A stretch of DNA of 64,000 nt from Trichostrongylus colubriformis (lineage: Eukaryota; Nematoda; Chromadorea; Rhabditida; Trichostrongylidae): positions 23,906,068 through 23,970,067 of the forward strand of contig OZ022259.1 in NCBI GenBank assembly GCA_963978905.1, written 5' to 3'. A model generated the notes under the pieces. That model searched no databases. It was not told where the DNA came from and worked only from the letters and a program-made list of their open reading frames with translations. The position numbers and the translations under genes were made by a program. Below are positions 17,301 to 29,927 of this stretch, piece after piece (position 1 is the stretch's first letter; each line of letters starts with the position of its first letter).

Positions 17301-19850
17301 ACGCATTCCCTGTTGCATGCTCAGACTGGCTATGCGGCCGTAAGAATTGCAGCAACAGAAGCTATAGGAAAATTGAAGGAAGATGGTTTGCTCGTAGAGG
17401 ACGACGAGGTAATAATAGCGTTATGGTACAGTGAGTTGAGAGAGCAGTAAGAAGTTGAGCTTGTAAAATATCCCATTTCACAATTCTTACCACTTTTTGT
17501 GAAACACAGAAAAAATGTACGGAATTCGAGAGAGTGGTTCTCCAGCGGCATCGTCTACTTCGGGGATGGGTGCGTGTTGTAGTTTTCTGGTGTCACATTG
17601 TATTGGTAGCTTGCAGTTCCTCTGATGATTCCTGAAATCACCTCATAGATTGGTTCTGCAATTGAACGGCAGTGACTCACCGGTGCTAGTATCAAATCCC
17701 AACTATATATAAAAGGCTTCATCTGTCTGTACGTCCCTCCGTCCGTCTGGCACGAAATTAGGTATCATATGAAAAACGTCCGTGAAAATGGGGACATGTC
17801 TCGGATGGGTAGGGTTTGGTACAAGAAGTAAAGAGCAGATGTGGGCTATGTCAACTCTGCCCCGTAGTCGGAGCGTGATTTGGTAGTGGGTGCTGGGTAA
17901 AGTCCATAGAAGCATGCAATTCCGATCGACTTGGTGATCCCATGGTATCATGCGTACAGTAGTGTGCGCCAGCTAACTGGTTATTCTATAAACCCTTCCA
18001 TTAAAATACTCTTTGAAGGATCCCATAGCTTCACAAAACCGATGAAAGAAACCTTCATTAGAACAAAATCGTTTTGCGTTGTTGTCATTTCAGTTTGGTT
18101 TTTCGTATTCGAAATTTATTGATTTTCAGTTGTGTTTCGGTTGTTTGTTTTGTTTTTTGTTTTAATTGTTTTTTGGTGCAACTGCTGCACATTTGGTTTG
18201 AGGTTGACATAGACGTTATAGGGTATCCTGTCATCATCTCAACTTGGCACTGCAACTTTTGCTGCAAATCTGTCACCGCTAGAGGCACAGCGCCTATCGG
18301 TAGATCTCACATCGAGCCTCAACAATGGATTGGTGTTTTCCTCTCATTTTCATCTTTTGTTCACTATTGCTCCTTATGATGCTGCATGTGCTGTGGACTG
18401 GAACCTGTTCCATGATCTGGTACGCTACTCCTATTCGTTCAAAAACACTTTTGGTATTTTCCTAGAACTTCCATCATTTGGTTATACGATTCCAGTACGT
18501 GGCGCTATCTGAAAGTGAGAAAAAATTGCTGTCATCATATGGTATCCCGGAACGCGTCATTTTGCAGTACATAGTGAAGAGAAAGCGATTGGTTAGTGAC
18601 ATCTTCACCTCTTTTTTTAATACATGCTTTGTTGAACTATAAATTTTGACCAGTACTATTGTTTTAATTGTTCAGGAGGCAGGAGAGCCTTCAATGCGTC
18701 TCTATGTTGGTCTACTGCTGCAAGAGATATGGAAGCAGAAGCCTCATGCCGCCGTTGCTGAGAGGTGTATTTTTGCTTTTTAAATTATTATTGTTGAAAT
18801 TGCTGAGTTCTATAGCTTTTTTTCGTATTCGTAAGTGTAGTAGGTTGCATACTGTGTATTTAAGATTTGGTGTGGATCGTGGCTGGCTGCAGAGCACGCT
18901 ACAAAATGCGATTGCACAGGCGGCAGCGGTTGCGAAATTTTCTGAGGTAAAGATTTTTGATAATCCAGCTTAATTTTTGTAAACCCTTTTCTTTGCAGAA
19001 GATTCCCTCTTTATGGCCTCTCCGACTACTTCTGCCTGAATTGGTACAGCGGCTGTCAGATTGTGCAGTGGTTGAGCTGACACCGTTAATGGCCATTGAT
19101 TGTGTCAAAAGGGGGCGGGCACGACAACTTTACGCCGCAGGATATAAGAACGTGGCAAAAGTGTGTGATTTTTCAATTTATTCTTTTCATCTTATGCAAG
19201 AAAACGTGAAATCTCTTCGATTAAAAAGCTATTAGGTTGCCAAAGCGGATTACAAGGACCTGCTGAGAGATATACCAAATTTAAGCCGATTCAACGCAAT
19301 ACGAATGGTTAATTCTGCAAAGGTACGCAATTATGATTGCTCTTATATACTGGAATCTAAGGATACGGCACTCGGTGTAACCCGCGTTAATGTGCCTTAT
19401 GTTCCTTAACATTGCCCCGCAAAGGTGCATGACAGGTCTCCAAGCCGCGACGATGGCAGAGCAGTTCTGAAGGACTGGGCAAACGATTTTTTTTCCTAAG
19501 TCGATACGGGGATGGAGTAGAGAAAAAACACGTCCACCTCAGGAACTTGGGGAAAGAAGAGGCTGAGGCTCCTTTTTTCCGGTTCGGTCATTTCGTTCGG
19601 TTTCTCTCTGATGCCGCACCACTGAGCGTACTTTCATTTTTAACGACCACCAAGTTGACGCACCCATTGCTCTGAACATTGCGCATGCTGTGAAGGGGAT
19701 TTGAGTTTGGAGATTCCTGTGAAAATTTAAAAGAAAACTTCAATATTACAGTCTATTTTACGCGACCAGGTGGATGAAAAGATGGAAGAACTGGACGCCA
19801 TGGGTGTGGAATTTTCTGAGATAGAAGAGCGGGTAAAAGGCACATGTTGA
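14353..19850 (+). CDS. helq-1: HELQ-type superfamily 2 DNA helicase (5' end uncertain)
   Basis: HELQ is a 3'-5' DNA helicase acting in the nucleus in crosslink repair and homologous recombination. Exons: 14353-14719, 14812-14909, 14970-15050, 15120-15186, 15249-15310, 15369-15440, 15509-15578, 15762-15859, 15919-16011, 16134-16270, 16330-16402, 16448-16561, 16782-16862, 16915-17046, 17109-17207, 17265-17408, 17510-17569, 18222-18419, 18496-18591, 18676-18764, 18865-18946, 18999-19160, 19236-19322, 19752-19850 (stop TGA). All phases agree, giving about 886 aa. Motif I SLPTGAGKT, Ia VLPYVAIVQEK, II VVVDE-LHMIGDG, III GMSATLSN, IV LIFCPTKKNCES, GVAYHHSGLT, V TSTLAAGVNMPARR, VI QMIGRAGRAG. The C-terminal winged-helix and helix-hairpin-helix region has RARQLYAAGYKNVAK. 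There is no polymerase domain, so it is not POLQ. The start codon was not found; the first listed exon is open upstream and its acceptor (TTCAGTTAG) is a guess. Confidence 0.93.
17570..18221 (+). other. Large helq-1 intron 17
   Basis: The 652-nt intron between the short 60-nt exon and the exon with ATFAANLSPLEAQRL contains a pyrimidine-rich simple stretch (GTCCCTCCGTCCGTC at about 17729). No mobile element ends were found. Confidence 0.5.
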
Positions 19851-21233
19851 AAATTCTTGTACATGACTTCTTTGGCAGTTTGATACGGTATTTTTTTATT
19901 ATTTACTTTACTTTGTGGTAGTCTTTTCTAGCCTTTTTGGGTTTATCACGTGTTTGCCGTTAGGTAATTGAGCAAAATGTATAGGATATTTTTATTATGT
20001 TCAGATAGTTTCGTATTTGTTCCAAAGCTTTGCAAGACGTATAGTTTCTGAAATATGCGAAAAAGGAGTTTTCGGGTAGCTTCAAAGTTCACATTCCTTT
20101 CGTTTGCAACAACTGTTTTACCTCGAGTTATGGTGAGATGTTGCCTCAAGAATGATGCCAATTTATAGTCTAGAAGGGTTGCAATCTTTCATTCTGGTAG
20201 CATTTCTTGTTGAATGACTTTGTTTCGTTTTTATATTGGAGAGATAAAGTTTTCTTTTGTCAACGGTCTACGATAATGCCGTAACGTCAGGAGTTGCGAG
20301 ATGGCAGAGAAATAAATTGAGATTCTTAACAACAGAAAGGGCCTTTTGTTCTCTGTTTTGTTCATTTCTAGGAAAGCACAACCAGAAATTTGCGATTATC
20401 TCTAACTTGTGGCTTTCGATTGTAGTATTATAACATCATGTCCATTAACTGAACTACAGTGGTCGATTCGGTTGTACCCATAGTTCCGTGATGGGATGAA
20501 TAGGTGGTTTGATGTGTGTAATTAGCGACGACCCACCATGTCATCGCTAATGTACGAGTGGAAAATCAGCCTTAAGGCGGGTTTAATTACCCGCGGAAAA
20601 CTACGAACATTTGTCGGCCGCTAGGGATGCGAATCTGTATAGGAACAAGCGAAAGGGGAAATTCATTGTTGACGTTCACGATATGGAATTGTCCCATGAC
20701 CTGTCTGGCAATCAAGTTTCACTACTGTCCCTCCCTGCCTCCCATCCTCACCGGGGATAGTTATGAGAGCAATTATGGCACGGCCTTCTCTACTCTATTC
20801 AATAAACCCGCACGTAACGCATGCGCACCAATGTGCTACTGCGTATCGGACTGCCGCGCACATTCTTGTCCCCCACCCCGCGCCGTTCCCGGATTATGGC
20901 GCACTACTTCTTTACGAGCCGGTAATCCGTCTTAGTTATTTGTAATACTGTTCGTAATAATATTAGGATTATCCTCTGAATTGACGTGATAGATATTCTT
21001 TCCCAACCTGCATCCGCCTCAGAGGTGCAAACCTGCATCCGGCCCCACTGCGGTCTCGGTGATATTCTCAGCGTTTAACTTGGCTAACTATAATTTATTC
21101 TGTCTCGCATAAGATGCTACTAACTTCTTAGCTGACTCTAATCTCTTCTTACCGGCAAACGTTGCTATTACCTTCGTCTGCGTCTGGAACATGTCCACAT
21201 ATTTAAACAACTGACTACTGTTGAGGCCTTCTA
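19851..21233. other. Spacer 3' of helq-1
   Basis: Begins with the helq-1 3' flank. No conserved coding exon or known repeat was recognised. The ORFs present are short and without motifs. Confidence 0.4.
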
Positions 21234-22019
21234 CAGGGTGTCCCAAAATTATGGGCGCCTGAACTCATAATCCTTTTTCTTTCATTTGCTGCTCAGTGGG
21301 TGCACAGGATCTTTTTCTATCAAGGTGCATGCTTGTCGGGGTGAAGCTCATGGTATTTTCGAGATTTCAGAAGTTTTTCAAATACACTTGGTGGTCATTT
21401 GCTTCAATGGTGACACGCACCTCGCCGTATTTTTGTTCGAGCGAAAAAATTTTCACGTTCTGAACCGATAAGGGCAACCCATTGTGGCCAACGACGTCTG
21501 GTAGGGTATACAATGCCGATAGGGTGTTTGGATTCCAGCAATCGGGTCCCAGTAATGATTGAGGATCCAATGATGACACGCTGTTGGTTTCCATCAATTT
21601 CGGCGTAAAGCTTGCGGGAGTGTGAATATGAGGAACTGGCTGTTGGACATAATAAAGCACTGCCCTCACTAGTCTTTAGCAACAATACTTGGTGAGTTTA
21701 GCGGCAAAGCGCTTTAGTTTATAGAACCAAATTGATACAAGAGCGCTGCCGACCCGATTTTTCGAATTCATCACTTTTCGAAACGTCCGTCAAATTTCCC
21801 AGGTAGGAATGTATGGAAAAAGCTGCGTGTCAAGGGCGGTTGAGTGATAGAGAGACTTTGAGCTTGTATCCTTGTCGGGGCAGAGAAACTTATTATATGA
21901 CTGCTGTGTATTGTTGCATAAGTGTGGGTAAAGCTGTGAATGGGTTGATTTTCCATCCACTCTATTGACGCCAACAAAATATTGCAATACATTGGCGCCC
22001 ATAATTTTGGGACACCCTG
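21234..22019. mobile_element. Non-autonomous mariner/maT-like element
   Basis: A 786-bp element bounded by CAGGGTGTCCCAAAATTATG and its exact complement, with the inverted repeat extending to about 27 bp (through GGGCGCC), flanked by TA on both sides. The interior has a 100-codon frame on the minus strand (21669-21367) but no DDE motif. The ends resemble those at 53902-54837, where transposase remnants survive, so both probably use the same transposase group. Confidence 0.88.
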
Positions 22020-23901
22020 TACTATTGTTCTGGAATTTGTGTATCTCCAAGCTATTTCAGTCTTGCTTTCAGCTATCTTGCTTTAGACTACAGGAAGTTA
22101 TGATCACCGCAACTTCATATCGACTCTTTTATATGGGGACTGGAAATGCCCTATCAATTTACTTTAATGATGAGAATTATAATGATTTTCCTTGCCAAAT
22201 TATAAATGATTCTTTCGTTAGTCCTATCTGACTCCACCCTATTTTAGCGATCTTTGGAATTGAATTGTTTACTGGATTGAAGTGAGATTTCCACACAGAT
22301 TGCATAACTTTTCCTTCACATTTTGCAGAGCCTAATTCGTTACCGCGATGAGAACCAATTCCAGCTGCCGCGTAACCCACCTAGTGCCATGGGTCGCGGA
22401 TATTATAACTCATCCTGCCACTTCATGCTTATCTACTTTTTGTTAATTTTCTGAGTCGCATTACTTCAAAAGTTCTAATCGCCTAAGTTCTATCTCTTGA
22501 ATCATTTACTCGGTTTTATAAGTGAATGATATTTGCTTCGAGACCCGTCCAGTTAATTCGTCACCCATTGTATCTGTCAGTATTTTCTTGTATATGAAAT
22601 ATGTCGGTATCAATTCATTGAGACACCGTTGGGAGTAGTGAGGGAAATCGGACAGGAAAGCCATCTACTTTGTAAATGAAGCTATGTATAGGTTTTAAAT
22701 AGATGATCAGTGGCGAAACTCGCGTTGAAAAAGGCGCCGAGGGTCTTAATAACGGCATCGTTGAAGGCCCACGACTTCCTATGGTCGAGTGGCTGTGGAG
22801 GGCGTGGCGTGTTCACGGCTGATTGACTTGACCTACATCATTCTTTTCAGTGATATAGAGGAGGTGAAAGCACGTCTTAGATAATGGGTAGGAGTCCTTG
22901 TGATTTTTAATCATTTCGTTCCATTATTCCTCTACTGTAGCGCCTGGATAAAGGAGCGCAAACTCACGGAGATACCACGTGGTGGTCAGGGACCTCCAGA
23001 AGTCGAGGAGAATTGCCGCTTCAGTACGACCCCCCCCCCTCCTTCTACGGCGACCAAATACTGACCATACTGACCCCTCTCCTTTTTTTGACCTCTACAA
23101 TACCAGTAACTGTTGCTGGTATGTATAGTTGCAATGTGTTTTATTGCTATGTATTCTTACCAGTGGCAAAGAGATAATTATTTCACATTTCCTCGTCCGA
23201 GTTGGCTGCGAAATATCCTTCCCTTCCCATCTGCTTATAGGAATTTTCGATTAGCACTCATCGCAGACCGAGCTGCAGGGACGACTCCCTCCCCTCGTTC
23301 GGTCAAATACGATCCCCCCATATCGAGGATTCCTCGACTCCCAGTGTACCCCGTTGGATACCCCGGTGGTGGTTGTGGAGTGCGGAAATCGAAAGGAGTG
23401 CATTGACCCACATATTTAACCTTACGTTCAAACCTGACGTTGAACTTATCCGCAGGCTAGGCTATATGTAATTGCAAAAAAATGCTATCTTTATCTTCGT
23501 CTTTGTGCTCGCTCTCTATGGCTCCCTGCTCTTTCTTAGATTAACATTTCCCTACTTTACTCTTCTTTCTATGCCTTTCTTTCTATTCACGTTCTCTCTC
23601 CCCGCGTTTGTCATTTGGAGTTTTTTTCACAAATCGTAATGAAACCTATCCTTCTTATGCCGATACTCACGACACTTCGGCTCACTGCTTTAATGAGTTC
23701 TCTTATTCACAATATCGACCGTCATGCTACCCTTTTTTACTTTTTTCGTCCCCTTTCCAGATTCTCTATTCCCATCGCTCATAAGGCATGGCACATCCGA
23801 ACAGCAGGGGAGCCCTACGTGTACATCGTTGCTCACAATTGTCATGCGATGCGTCACGCCGCCCACCTCAAGTTTCATGCGACACCCGTGTCCCGACCTA
23901 A
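22020..23901. other. Gene-free spacer with repeat fragments
   Basis: A fragment at about 22706-22760 (GCGAAACTCGCGTTGAAAAA) matches the end region of the TTAA-flanked MITE family. The segment 22990-23045 (CTTCAGTACGACC followed by a poly-C tract) is found inverted at about 58975-59045. No supported gene was found. Confidence 0.5.
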
Positions 23902-24883
23902 CAAGGGAAGGACCCCAGGTCGAAGTGGCCATTCGGAAAGGGATACATATGGTCAGACGTACTTTTGGACGCTGATCTCGAATCTGTATTCGAAATTTGC
24001 AAAACGATTCTCTAAGCGGAGTTATGGAGGTTTTTTTGAATGAACGGCTACACGTTGGATCTCGTTGTCGAGGCAGGACAGGGGTCATGGGTTTGCTCCC
24101 CGCCGCTGCGAGTCTTTTTCCATTTTGTGTTTCATTGTCAGTAAGTGCTTTTCTTTCACTTCTGAACGTTTTCTTGTACTGGTACCTACGCACCCATCAT
24201 TTACTGTTCCACTTTATTTATAACTACTAACATTACTCACAAGGGAAGGATACCAAGGAGAATTCCGTACCACACAATTAAGAGTTGTTGCGTAAAAAGA
24301 TTATGAGATTCGTGCACAGGGGGTCGAATTACCCCTCTGTGCAAATTTTCAGCCAAATCCAGTTTTTGGCCAAACTTCGTAAAATTGGGGGTGGCCAGGG
24401 GATAAAGTGGTAGTTTTTGAATTTTCTTTTACAGAAAACCCTGCAATCTGGACAAGATAGCCTAACATACCTTTTACACTTGTCCATCGCACTAAATGTA
24501 CGAAACACGTGTCAAATAGGAGCATTTCCTAGGCAAGGGTCAACGAGTTCTCCTTTGCTCAATGGGCTGCCACCCTATAGCCCGTGAAGTTTTCCGAAAT
24601 TCGGTCAACTTCTCGAATTGGCTAAAAACCTATACCTTGGGGTAATTTGACTCCCTGAACACGAAAATCGCCCTGGTTCTGCGCAAGAACGTCTGGCTCG
24701 CGTGCTATGGCTTTCCAAACTTACCATATAATAGTACTGTTTTTTTCAAAAAAAACCTCCATAACTCCGCTTAGGGAATCGTTTTGCAAATTTCGAATAC
24801 AGATCGAGATCAGCATCCGAAAATACGTCGGACCATGTGTATCCCATTCCGAATGGCCACTTCGACCTGGGGTACTTCCCTTG
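23902..24883. mobile_element. CAAGGG foldback element, copy 1 (PIF/Harbinger-like, Tourist type)
   Basis: 982 bp. The left end CAAGGGAAGGACCCCAGGTC and the right end in the complementary sense (GACCTGGGGTACTTCCCTTG) are followed by arms of about 130 bp each (23902-24036 and 24754-24883). TAA directly flanks both sides (23899-23901 and 24884-24886). The interior (about 24290-24740) shares CAGCCAAATC and similar stretches with copy 2 at 28876-29927. There is no transposase. The 3-bp TNA duplications are the usual signature of PIF/Harbinger elements. Confidence 0.85.
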
Positions 24884-26211
24884 TAACTCTACACGCCTAT
24901 GCGCCTATTTTTGACTACTATTTTTTATCATGGGTGAAGGTGGCGTAGCGACAGGTGGCGCGTACCCCATTTTCATGGTACGGGGAATAAATCCCACAAT
25001 CAATGTCCGCCCAAGCAAATCAAGCCTTCCACCCCTCTGGGATCGTTGAATTGGTGCCAGACTCGTTGGGAAGATTAATGCACCGACTTGTGCATCTGCT
25101 GGTCCCGAAAGTCATCGCACAGGCCAAATCGTATTCACCTACCACCATGAATTTGAATGGAACTAGAATGCGCGGCGCATCCCATAGGGGATTAGTTGAA
25201 CCTTATATCCATTTATCCTTCACTATTGAAAATTTTTGCTCCGTAAGCTACTGCGAAAGGATTTCATTATTGCTTTCTCGTAAGATGCCCAAAGAAATCA
25301 TTTGTAAAAGCAGTACCTTTTAAAGTACACTGTGAAGATACCACGCGCAGCAGCGCCGCTTTGTGCGCGCTCAAACGGTGCACATTAATCAACCAAACGA
25401 CCCCTCCATCATCTCTGTTTTTTAAGGCATATGAGAGGAACCTGGTCGACAGTTGTATATGACAACAGAGGTGCTTAACAGCGCCTCAGTGAAACAAGGA
25501 TAAAATTAAACGGACGAAAATGTTTTCAGAATAGCAGGGTCTCAGGTTTGATTGGTTTGACAAAAATATAATGATGTTTGATGGAGTCTTTTTTCCTCTA
25601 AAAAATGTAACTATTTGTTCTTCGATCCCTTCGACTGCTTAATATTTATAGGTTTAGAAATGAAGCAATCTGAAGGTAAAAATTCGCACTCTCGACATTT
25701 CCCCTTTTTCGACTGCCATTGAGGTCGAAACATCTATAGGTTTTCAATAGAGCTTTTCAGCTCTACAAAGCAGTTCTATTGGTTTTTGACCGTTTTATCG
25801 ACTGTTGTTTTCAAGGTTCAGAAATGGAGTAATTTGTAGGCAAGGATCTACACCTTTGGCGCATCGAGGTCCAAAAAAACTGACTTCCACGTCAGATGAA
25901 ATGAAATGAGGGAAAGAAACATGGTTCATCAATCTACTGTTGTAATTGAGGGTTTTCTTGTACAATAAAAATTTTGGTAAATTCTCGATTTTTGGTGAAA
26001 AAAGTGCGCGTGTTTTTTTTTGCTGAGTGCCCAATTTCTAAGCCTCAGAAATATTAAACTATGAAAGTGATCAAAATACGACTGGCATATCCTTGTATAG
26101 CAGAAAAAGCTCTATCGAATGCTTACATGAGTACTCTATACAATCGATATCAATACAATGGTAGGCGAGGAAGAGAAGTTAACGAAGTGCACATTTTTGC
26201 TAAGTACCGCA
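24884..26211. other. Gene-free spacer
   Basis: No conserved exon is visible. AT-rich with short ORFs. Nothing here matched the other repeat families of the window. Confidence 0.45.
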
Positions 26212-26573
26212 TTAAAGACAGTGGGAGGGGTGAATTTGGCAAATTGGGGGATTATGAAAGTAGAGCTGCCAGCAATATATAGGTTGTGAAAGAACGACAT
26301 ATAACTGCGAAAAAGCCGAGGAACAGGAACCCGAAAATCCACATCTCTCTCGCGTCCCTCTGCGTCAGGAGGCGGGGTGGATAGCAGACAGGCCATAGGG
26401 TGAGTTAGCTGGGGGCGATGACGACATGCCGTGCTGCAGAGCCAAAAGACCCCAAGCCGCGTTTTTTCAATGCGATTTTCGCCACATATGACCTCCTCTG
26501 AAGTAGAAGGTTCGTTTTTAGAGAACATGTACTCCCAGTTCTCAGTTTTCCTTACCCCTACTGAGGCCTTTAA
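26212..26573. mobile_element. TTAA-flanked MITE family, copy 1
   Basis: About 354 bp between TTAA sites. The left end AGACAGTGGGAGGGGTGAA and the right end (complement AGGCCTCAGTAGGGGTAAG) are imperfect inverted repeats. The internal landmarks CCCCAAGCCGCG, TTTTTCAATGCGA and ACCTCCTCTGAAGTAGAAGG recur in the other four copies (32640, 33654, 55332, 59807). The 192-codon minus-strand frame across this copy (26714-26136) is not kept elsewhere. The TTAA target suggests piggyBac-like mobilisation; that is inference. Confidence 0.82.
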
Positions 26574-28020
26574 GCATAAAAACAGCACAGAGTCGAGCGT
26601 TTTGATACCAAGCAGTACCTTTAGTATAGATAAAAAAAGCTGTATCGAAAACACATGCGCATTCATTTTTTGGCCCCGATGGCAGTCGACGAAGAGAAAA
26701 TGTCGGGAGTGCAAGTTTTTACCTTGAGATTATTTCATTTCTGAACCTCATAAACGCAATCAAAGAAATCAAAAAAGATAGAGCACCGTTTTGTAGAGCA
26801 GAACAAGCTCCATCGAATACATGTATGGGCTTCGTCGAAAGGTGAAGAGAACGTTGCGAACACAGTATAAAAAACAGCGAGAACTTATTCCTCAACCCAA
26901 TAGTTTGACTGGACTGGGGCACCGGGGTTTTAACAGATCGTGTTGAGCGTGCAACGTTGTTATGCACTTTCAAAGCTACTTAAAAATTCCTGTGTCTGTG
27001 GCCCTGCACTTCAAAAAAGTGCCCGTGCGCTGCGCACTGCCGCTACGTATAACAGACCTTCGCGATTCGATCGATACGTCATTCTTGCAATGCACCCGCC
27101 TTTAAACACCTTTGAACACGCCTTTAAACAAGTCCATTGCCAATGTATCGGGTAAGAGGGTAGCAACTTTGAATGGGTTCATATTTCATTTCGCTCGCCC
27201 TCCACTTCTTTATTGGAACTAAACACTATGCTTCGGTAATGGCCCAGATTGATGCCATCGACTGTCCTATCTGGACGAGTTAACGCTGACACTATCACCA
27301 TTTACCGAGATTTCCGCACCACCACATTACCCCAAGAGAGGTGCTCAAACAGGCCTACCGGAAATTCTTAAGCTCTCGAAAAGTCTTAAGAATTGCCGAA
27401 AAATTAGTGTTCGCCGTATTTCGCTTCGGGGCCTCGCTGCTGGTGAACACTGTGCGATCCTCTACACTAACAGCTTCATAAGCTAAAATTTGATGAGAAA
27501 TACTAACCGTTTCCAAAGATCGTCCTCACTGACTTTAAGATATAGGAAGGTCAACATGGTATGGCAATAGAACGTGCCAGCCGGTCCACTAAGCAGGCCA
27601 GCAGAGATTTCCATTTCAAGGGAAGATCGATTGGTAGCACAATCTAGAAGGCCCAAGCATTGACTCGGTTATTGTCTCCACATTTCCACCTATAAGAAAT
27701 GCAAATGGTTCCATAGAAGTGCTGTATACATATGTAATCATATCGACAGTACGAATAGGAAGTCTAGGGCACGGCGCATCGCATTAGGTCAAACCCATTA
27801 ATTTTTGACAATGAGAGGCTGAGTAAGGCTTGGCCGAAGCGGAAGGTATGACTACCTGCTTTACAAGGGTTATTCCAGTGCTAAGGCTGTATCGGATCAC
27901 TACATAGTTTTCCTTCATTACAGAGCCCAATCGCATACCAGCCAGTGGGAACACAATAAAATTAAAGGAATCGTCCACGAAGAAATGAGTTCCTCTGTTA
28001 CCGATGTATTCATGTTGTCT
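26574..28020. other. Gene-free spacer
   Basis: No conserved gene or repeat end was recognised. Short ORFs only. Confidence 0.4.
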
Positions 28021-28334
28021 TTGCCTAATATGGGCCGCAGTAAAGTTTCACGCGAAAAAGTGAGAATTCGGCTAAGATACAACTCCCCAGTCTCGGCCGG
28101 CTGGGCGGGGTCTCCGAGCAAGTGCTCACCCCGTCGTTCGCCGTGTTCGAGTACGCCTCGTAGGATCAAAAAGTTACGTGAACAGTTCCACTCTCCCTTC
28201 CCAACCGCGGCGGATGACGGGGTAGGGCTTTCACTCTGAGGCCCCGCCCAGCCGGCCGAGACTTTGTGGTGCTGTATCCTAGCCAAATTCTCACTTTTTC
28301 GCGTGAAACTTTGCACGCGGGCCTTATTAGGCAA
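28021..28334. mobile_element. GC-rich foldback MITE, copy 1 (copy 2 at 37606-37928)
   Basis: TTGCCTAATA at the left and TATTAGGCAA near the right end start arms of about 95 bp. Both arms carry TTTCACGCGAAAAAGTGAGA, or its complement, and CGGCCGGCTGGGCGGGG, or its complement. The loop is about 110 bp. Copy 2 keeps the TTTTTCGCGTGAAACTT arm at its right end. Confidence 0.85.
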
Positions 28335-28875
28335 CTAGAGCATAAATATATGGGTAACAAAGAAAGTCATTTTTCCGTGTACGATTCCTTTAGACACCTT
28401 TTCATGCTTTCGACGATGTCACTCACTCCATTCTATCGGCACCTTTTTATGTCCTAATTCACTGTTTGTCTTTGTGGTATTCTACTGTATTTGCATTCTT
28501 CTTATTAAATATAAAAATAAAACGCTTACAGATTTTCACTGACATGGTAATCACTCCAGACGCACTATGAATCGAAAGTACAGTGAATGTACAACGAGAC
28601 CTGGTCCTTCGGTTGGTACCTGAATGATTTTTTTTCGAAAATTCATTGTGAAATTTCAACAAATGACGGAAAATTCCGTAACATGGGATATATTTTAGAA
28701 AAAAAAGAGTAGAAAAACTGGGAGAAAAATTGTTAGAGTTCGGCTCGAGAGAAATCTCGTAAGCGGTCCAGCGTTGCAATTCTGTCGATATCACTATCAG
28801 AATGGAAGAGATTGAGGGTTGGTCGAGATGGTGGTCGATTTCTGATCTTCCAATCGGATTCATTTTAATAACTGA
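28335..28875. other. Gene-free stretch
   Basis: No feature was recognised. The 134-codon minus-strand frame at 28863-28459 has no recognisable motif. Confidence 0.4.
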
Positions 28876-29927
28876 CGAGGAGAGGCTCCCCTGTCACCAT
28901 GGCCATTCAAGATGAGTTGCATTTGTTCCTATGTAGTTTCCAACGGGGATCTCAAATCTGCCCTCCAAATCTGCTAAACGATTCTGGGAAGGATGTTACG
29001 GACGCCTGAAAGATACGGCGCAAGCGCAGACGCCGGTCATATGTGACTCGAGAAGCTACGATGACGGAGCTCGGATGGAGCAGCTGATAAGGTGTCGGGC
29101 TACAAGTTGGCGCAGGAGTGTACGAATCCTTGTTGCATATCCTTCCTTTTTTTTCATAAGTTTTCCTTTGCTTTGAGTGTTTTCTGAACGTTTGCAAAAT
29201 GCTTTTACGCTTCATTAAAGCATCCCGCGCCCCCCACTGATGAGTAATAGTGAAAGATTCGGTCTTTCCTGGGTAAGTGAACATTCTGTCCATCTGTTTT
29301 ACCCGATTATACTGCGATTGTGGGAATTAGGCGTTGTTTCGTAAAACGACTATGATATTCGCGCTCAGGGGCTCGAATACCCCTCTGTGCGAATTTTCAG
29401 CCAAATCGAGTTTTTGGCCCAACTTCGGAAAATTAGGGATGCCGAGGGGGTAACTAGTAGTTTTTGAATTTTTTTTCTACGAAAAATCGTGCAACCTGAA
29501 CAAAGATATTCTAGACATATCAATTACAGATGCTCATGACAAGAATGTACGTAACAAGCGTCAATTAAGGTCATTTTTCGGCAAGGGTCAACGACTTCTC
29601 CTTCGTTGAATGGGTTACCAGCCAAAATACCCCATGAATTTTTCCGAAATTTGGTCAAATTCTCAAATTGGCTAAAAACTTGTACCTTGGGGTAGCATCA
29701 TTCTCTAAAGGCGAAAACACTGGTTTTGCACGAAAACGACTGGCTCGCGCTATGGGCTCCCGAACTTACCGCGTAACAGTATTATTTGTTTAGAAAAACC
29801 TCCATAACTCCACTCCCAAAATCGTTTAGCAGTTTTGGAAGGTAGATTTGAGATCTCCGTTTAAAACTACATAGGAACGGATACAACTCATCTTGAATGG
29901 CCACGGCGACCCTGAAGCCCTTCCTTG
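28876..29927. mobile_element. CAAGGG foldback element, copy 2
   Basis: 1052 bp. The left end is diverged (CGAGGAGAGGC) but the right end reads GCCCTTCCTTG. The arms pair around ATGGCCATTCAAGATGAG at about 28900 and its complement at about 29893. TGA flanks both sides (28873-28875 and 29928-29930), so the target copy is preserved. The interior 29345-29760 matches copy 1 (CCCCTCTGTGCGAATTTTCA). Confidence 0.8.

Noticed and set aside
14353..19850. POLQ/theta-type polymerase-helicase
   Set aside because: The helicase motifs are HELQ-like, and the gene ends after the helix-hairpin-helix region with no polymerase domain downstream.
21367..21669. 100-codon minus-strand ORF as a transposase
   Set aside because: No DDE or helix-turn-helix motif could be seen, so the host element is called non-autonomous.
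23690..24193. 167-codon minus-strand ORF, with plus-strand ORFs of 142 and 83 codons
   Set aside because: They overlap the left arm of foldback copy 1 on both strands and have no motif; low stop density there comes from base composition.
26136..26714. 192-codon minus-strand ORF
   Set aside because: It runs through the TTAA-flanked MITE copy 1 and is not conserved in the other four copies, so it is chance.
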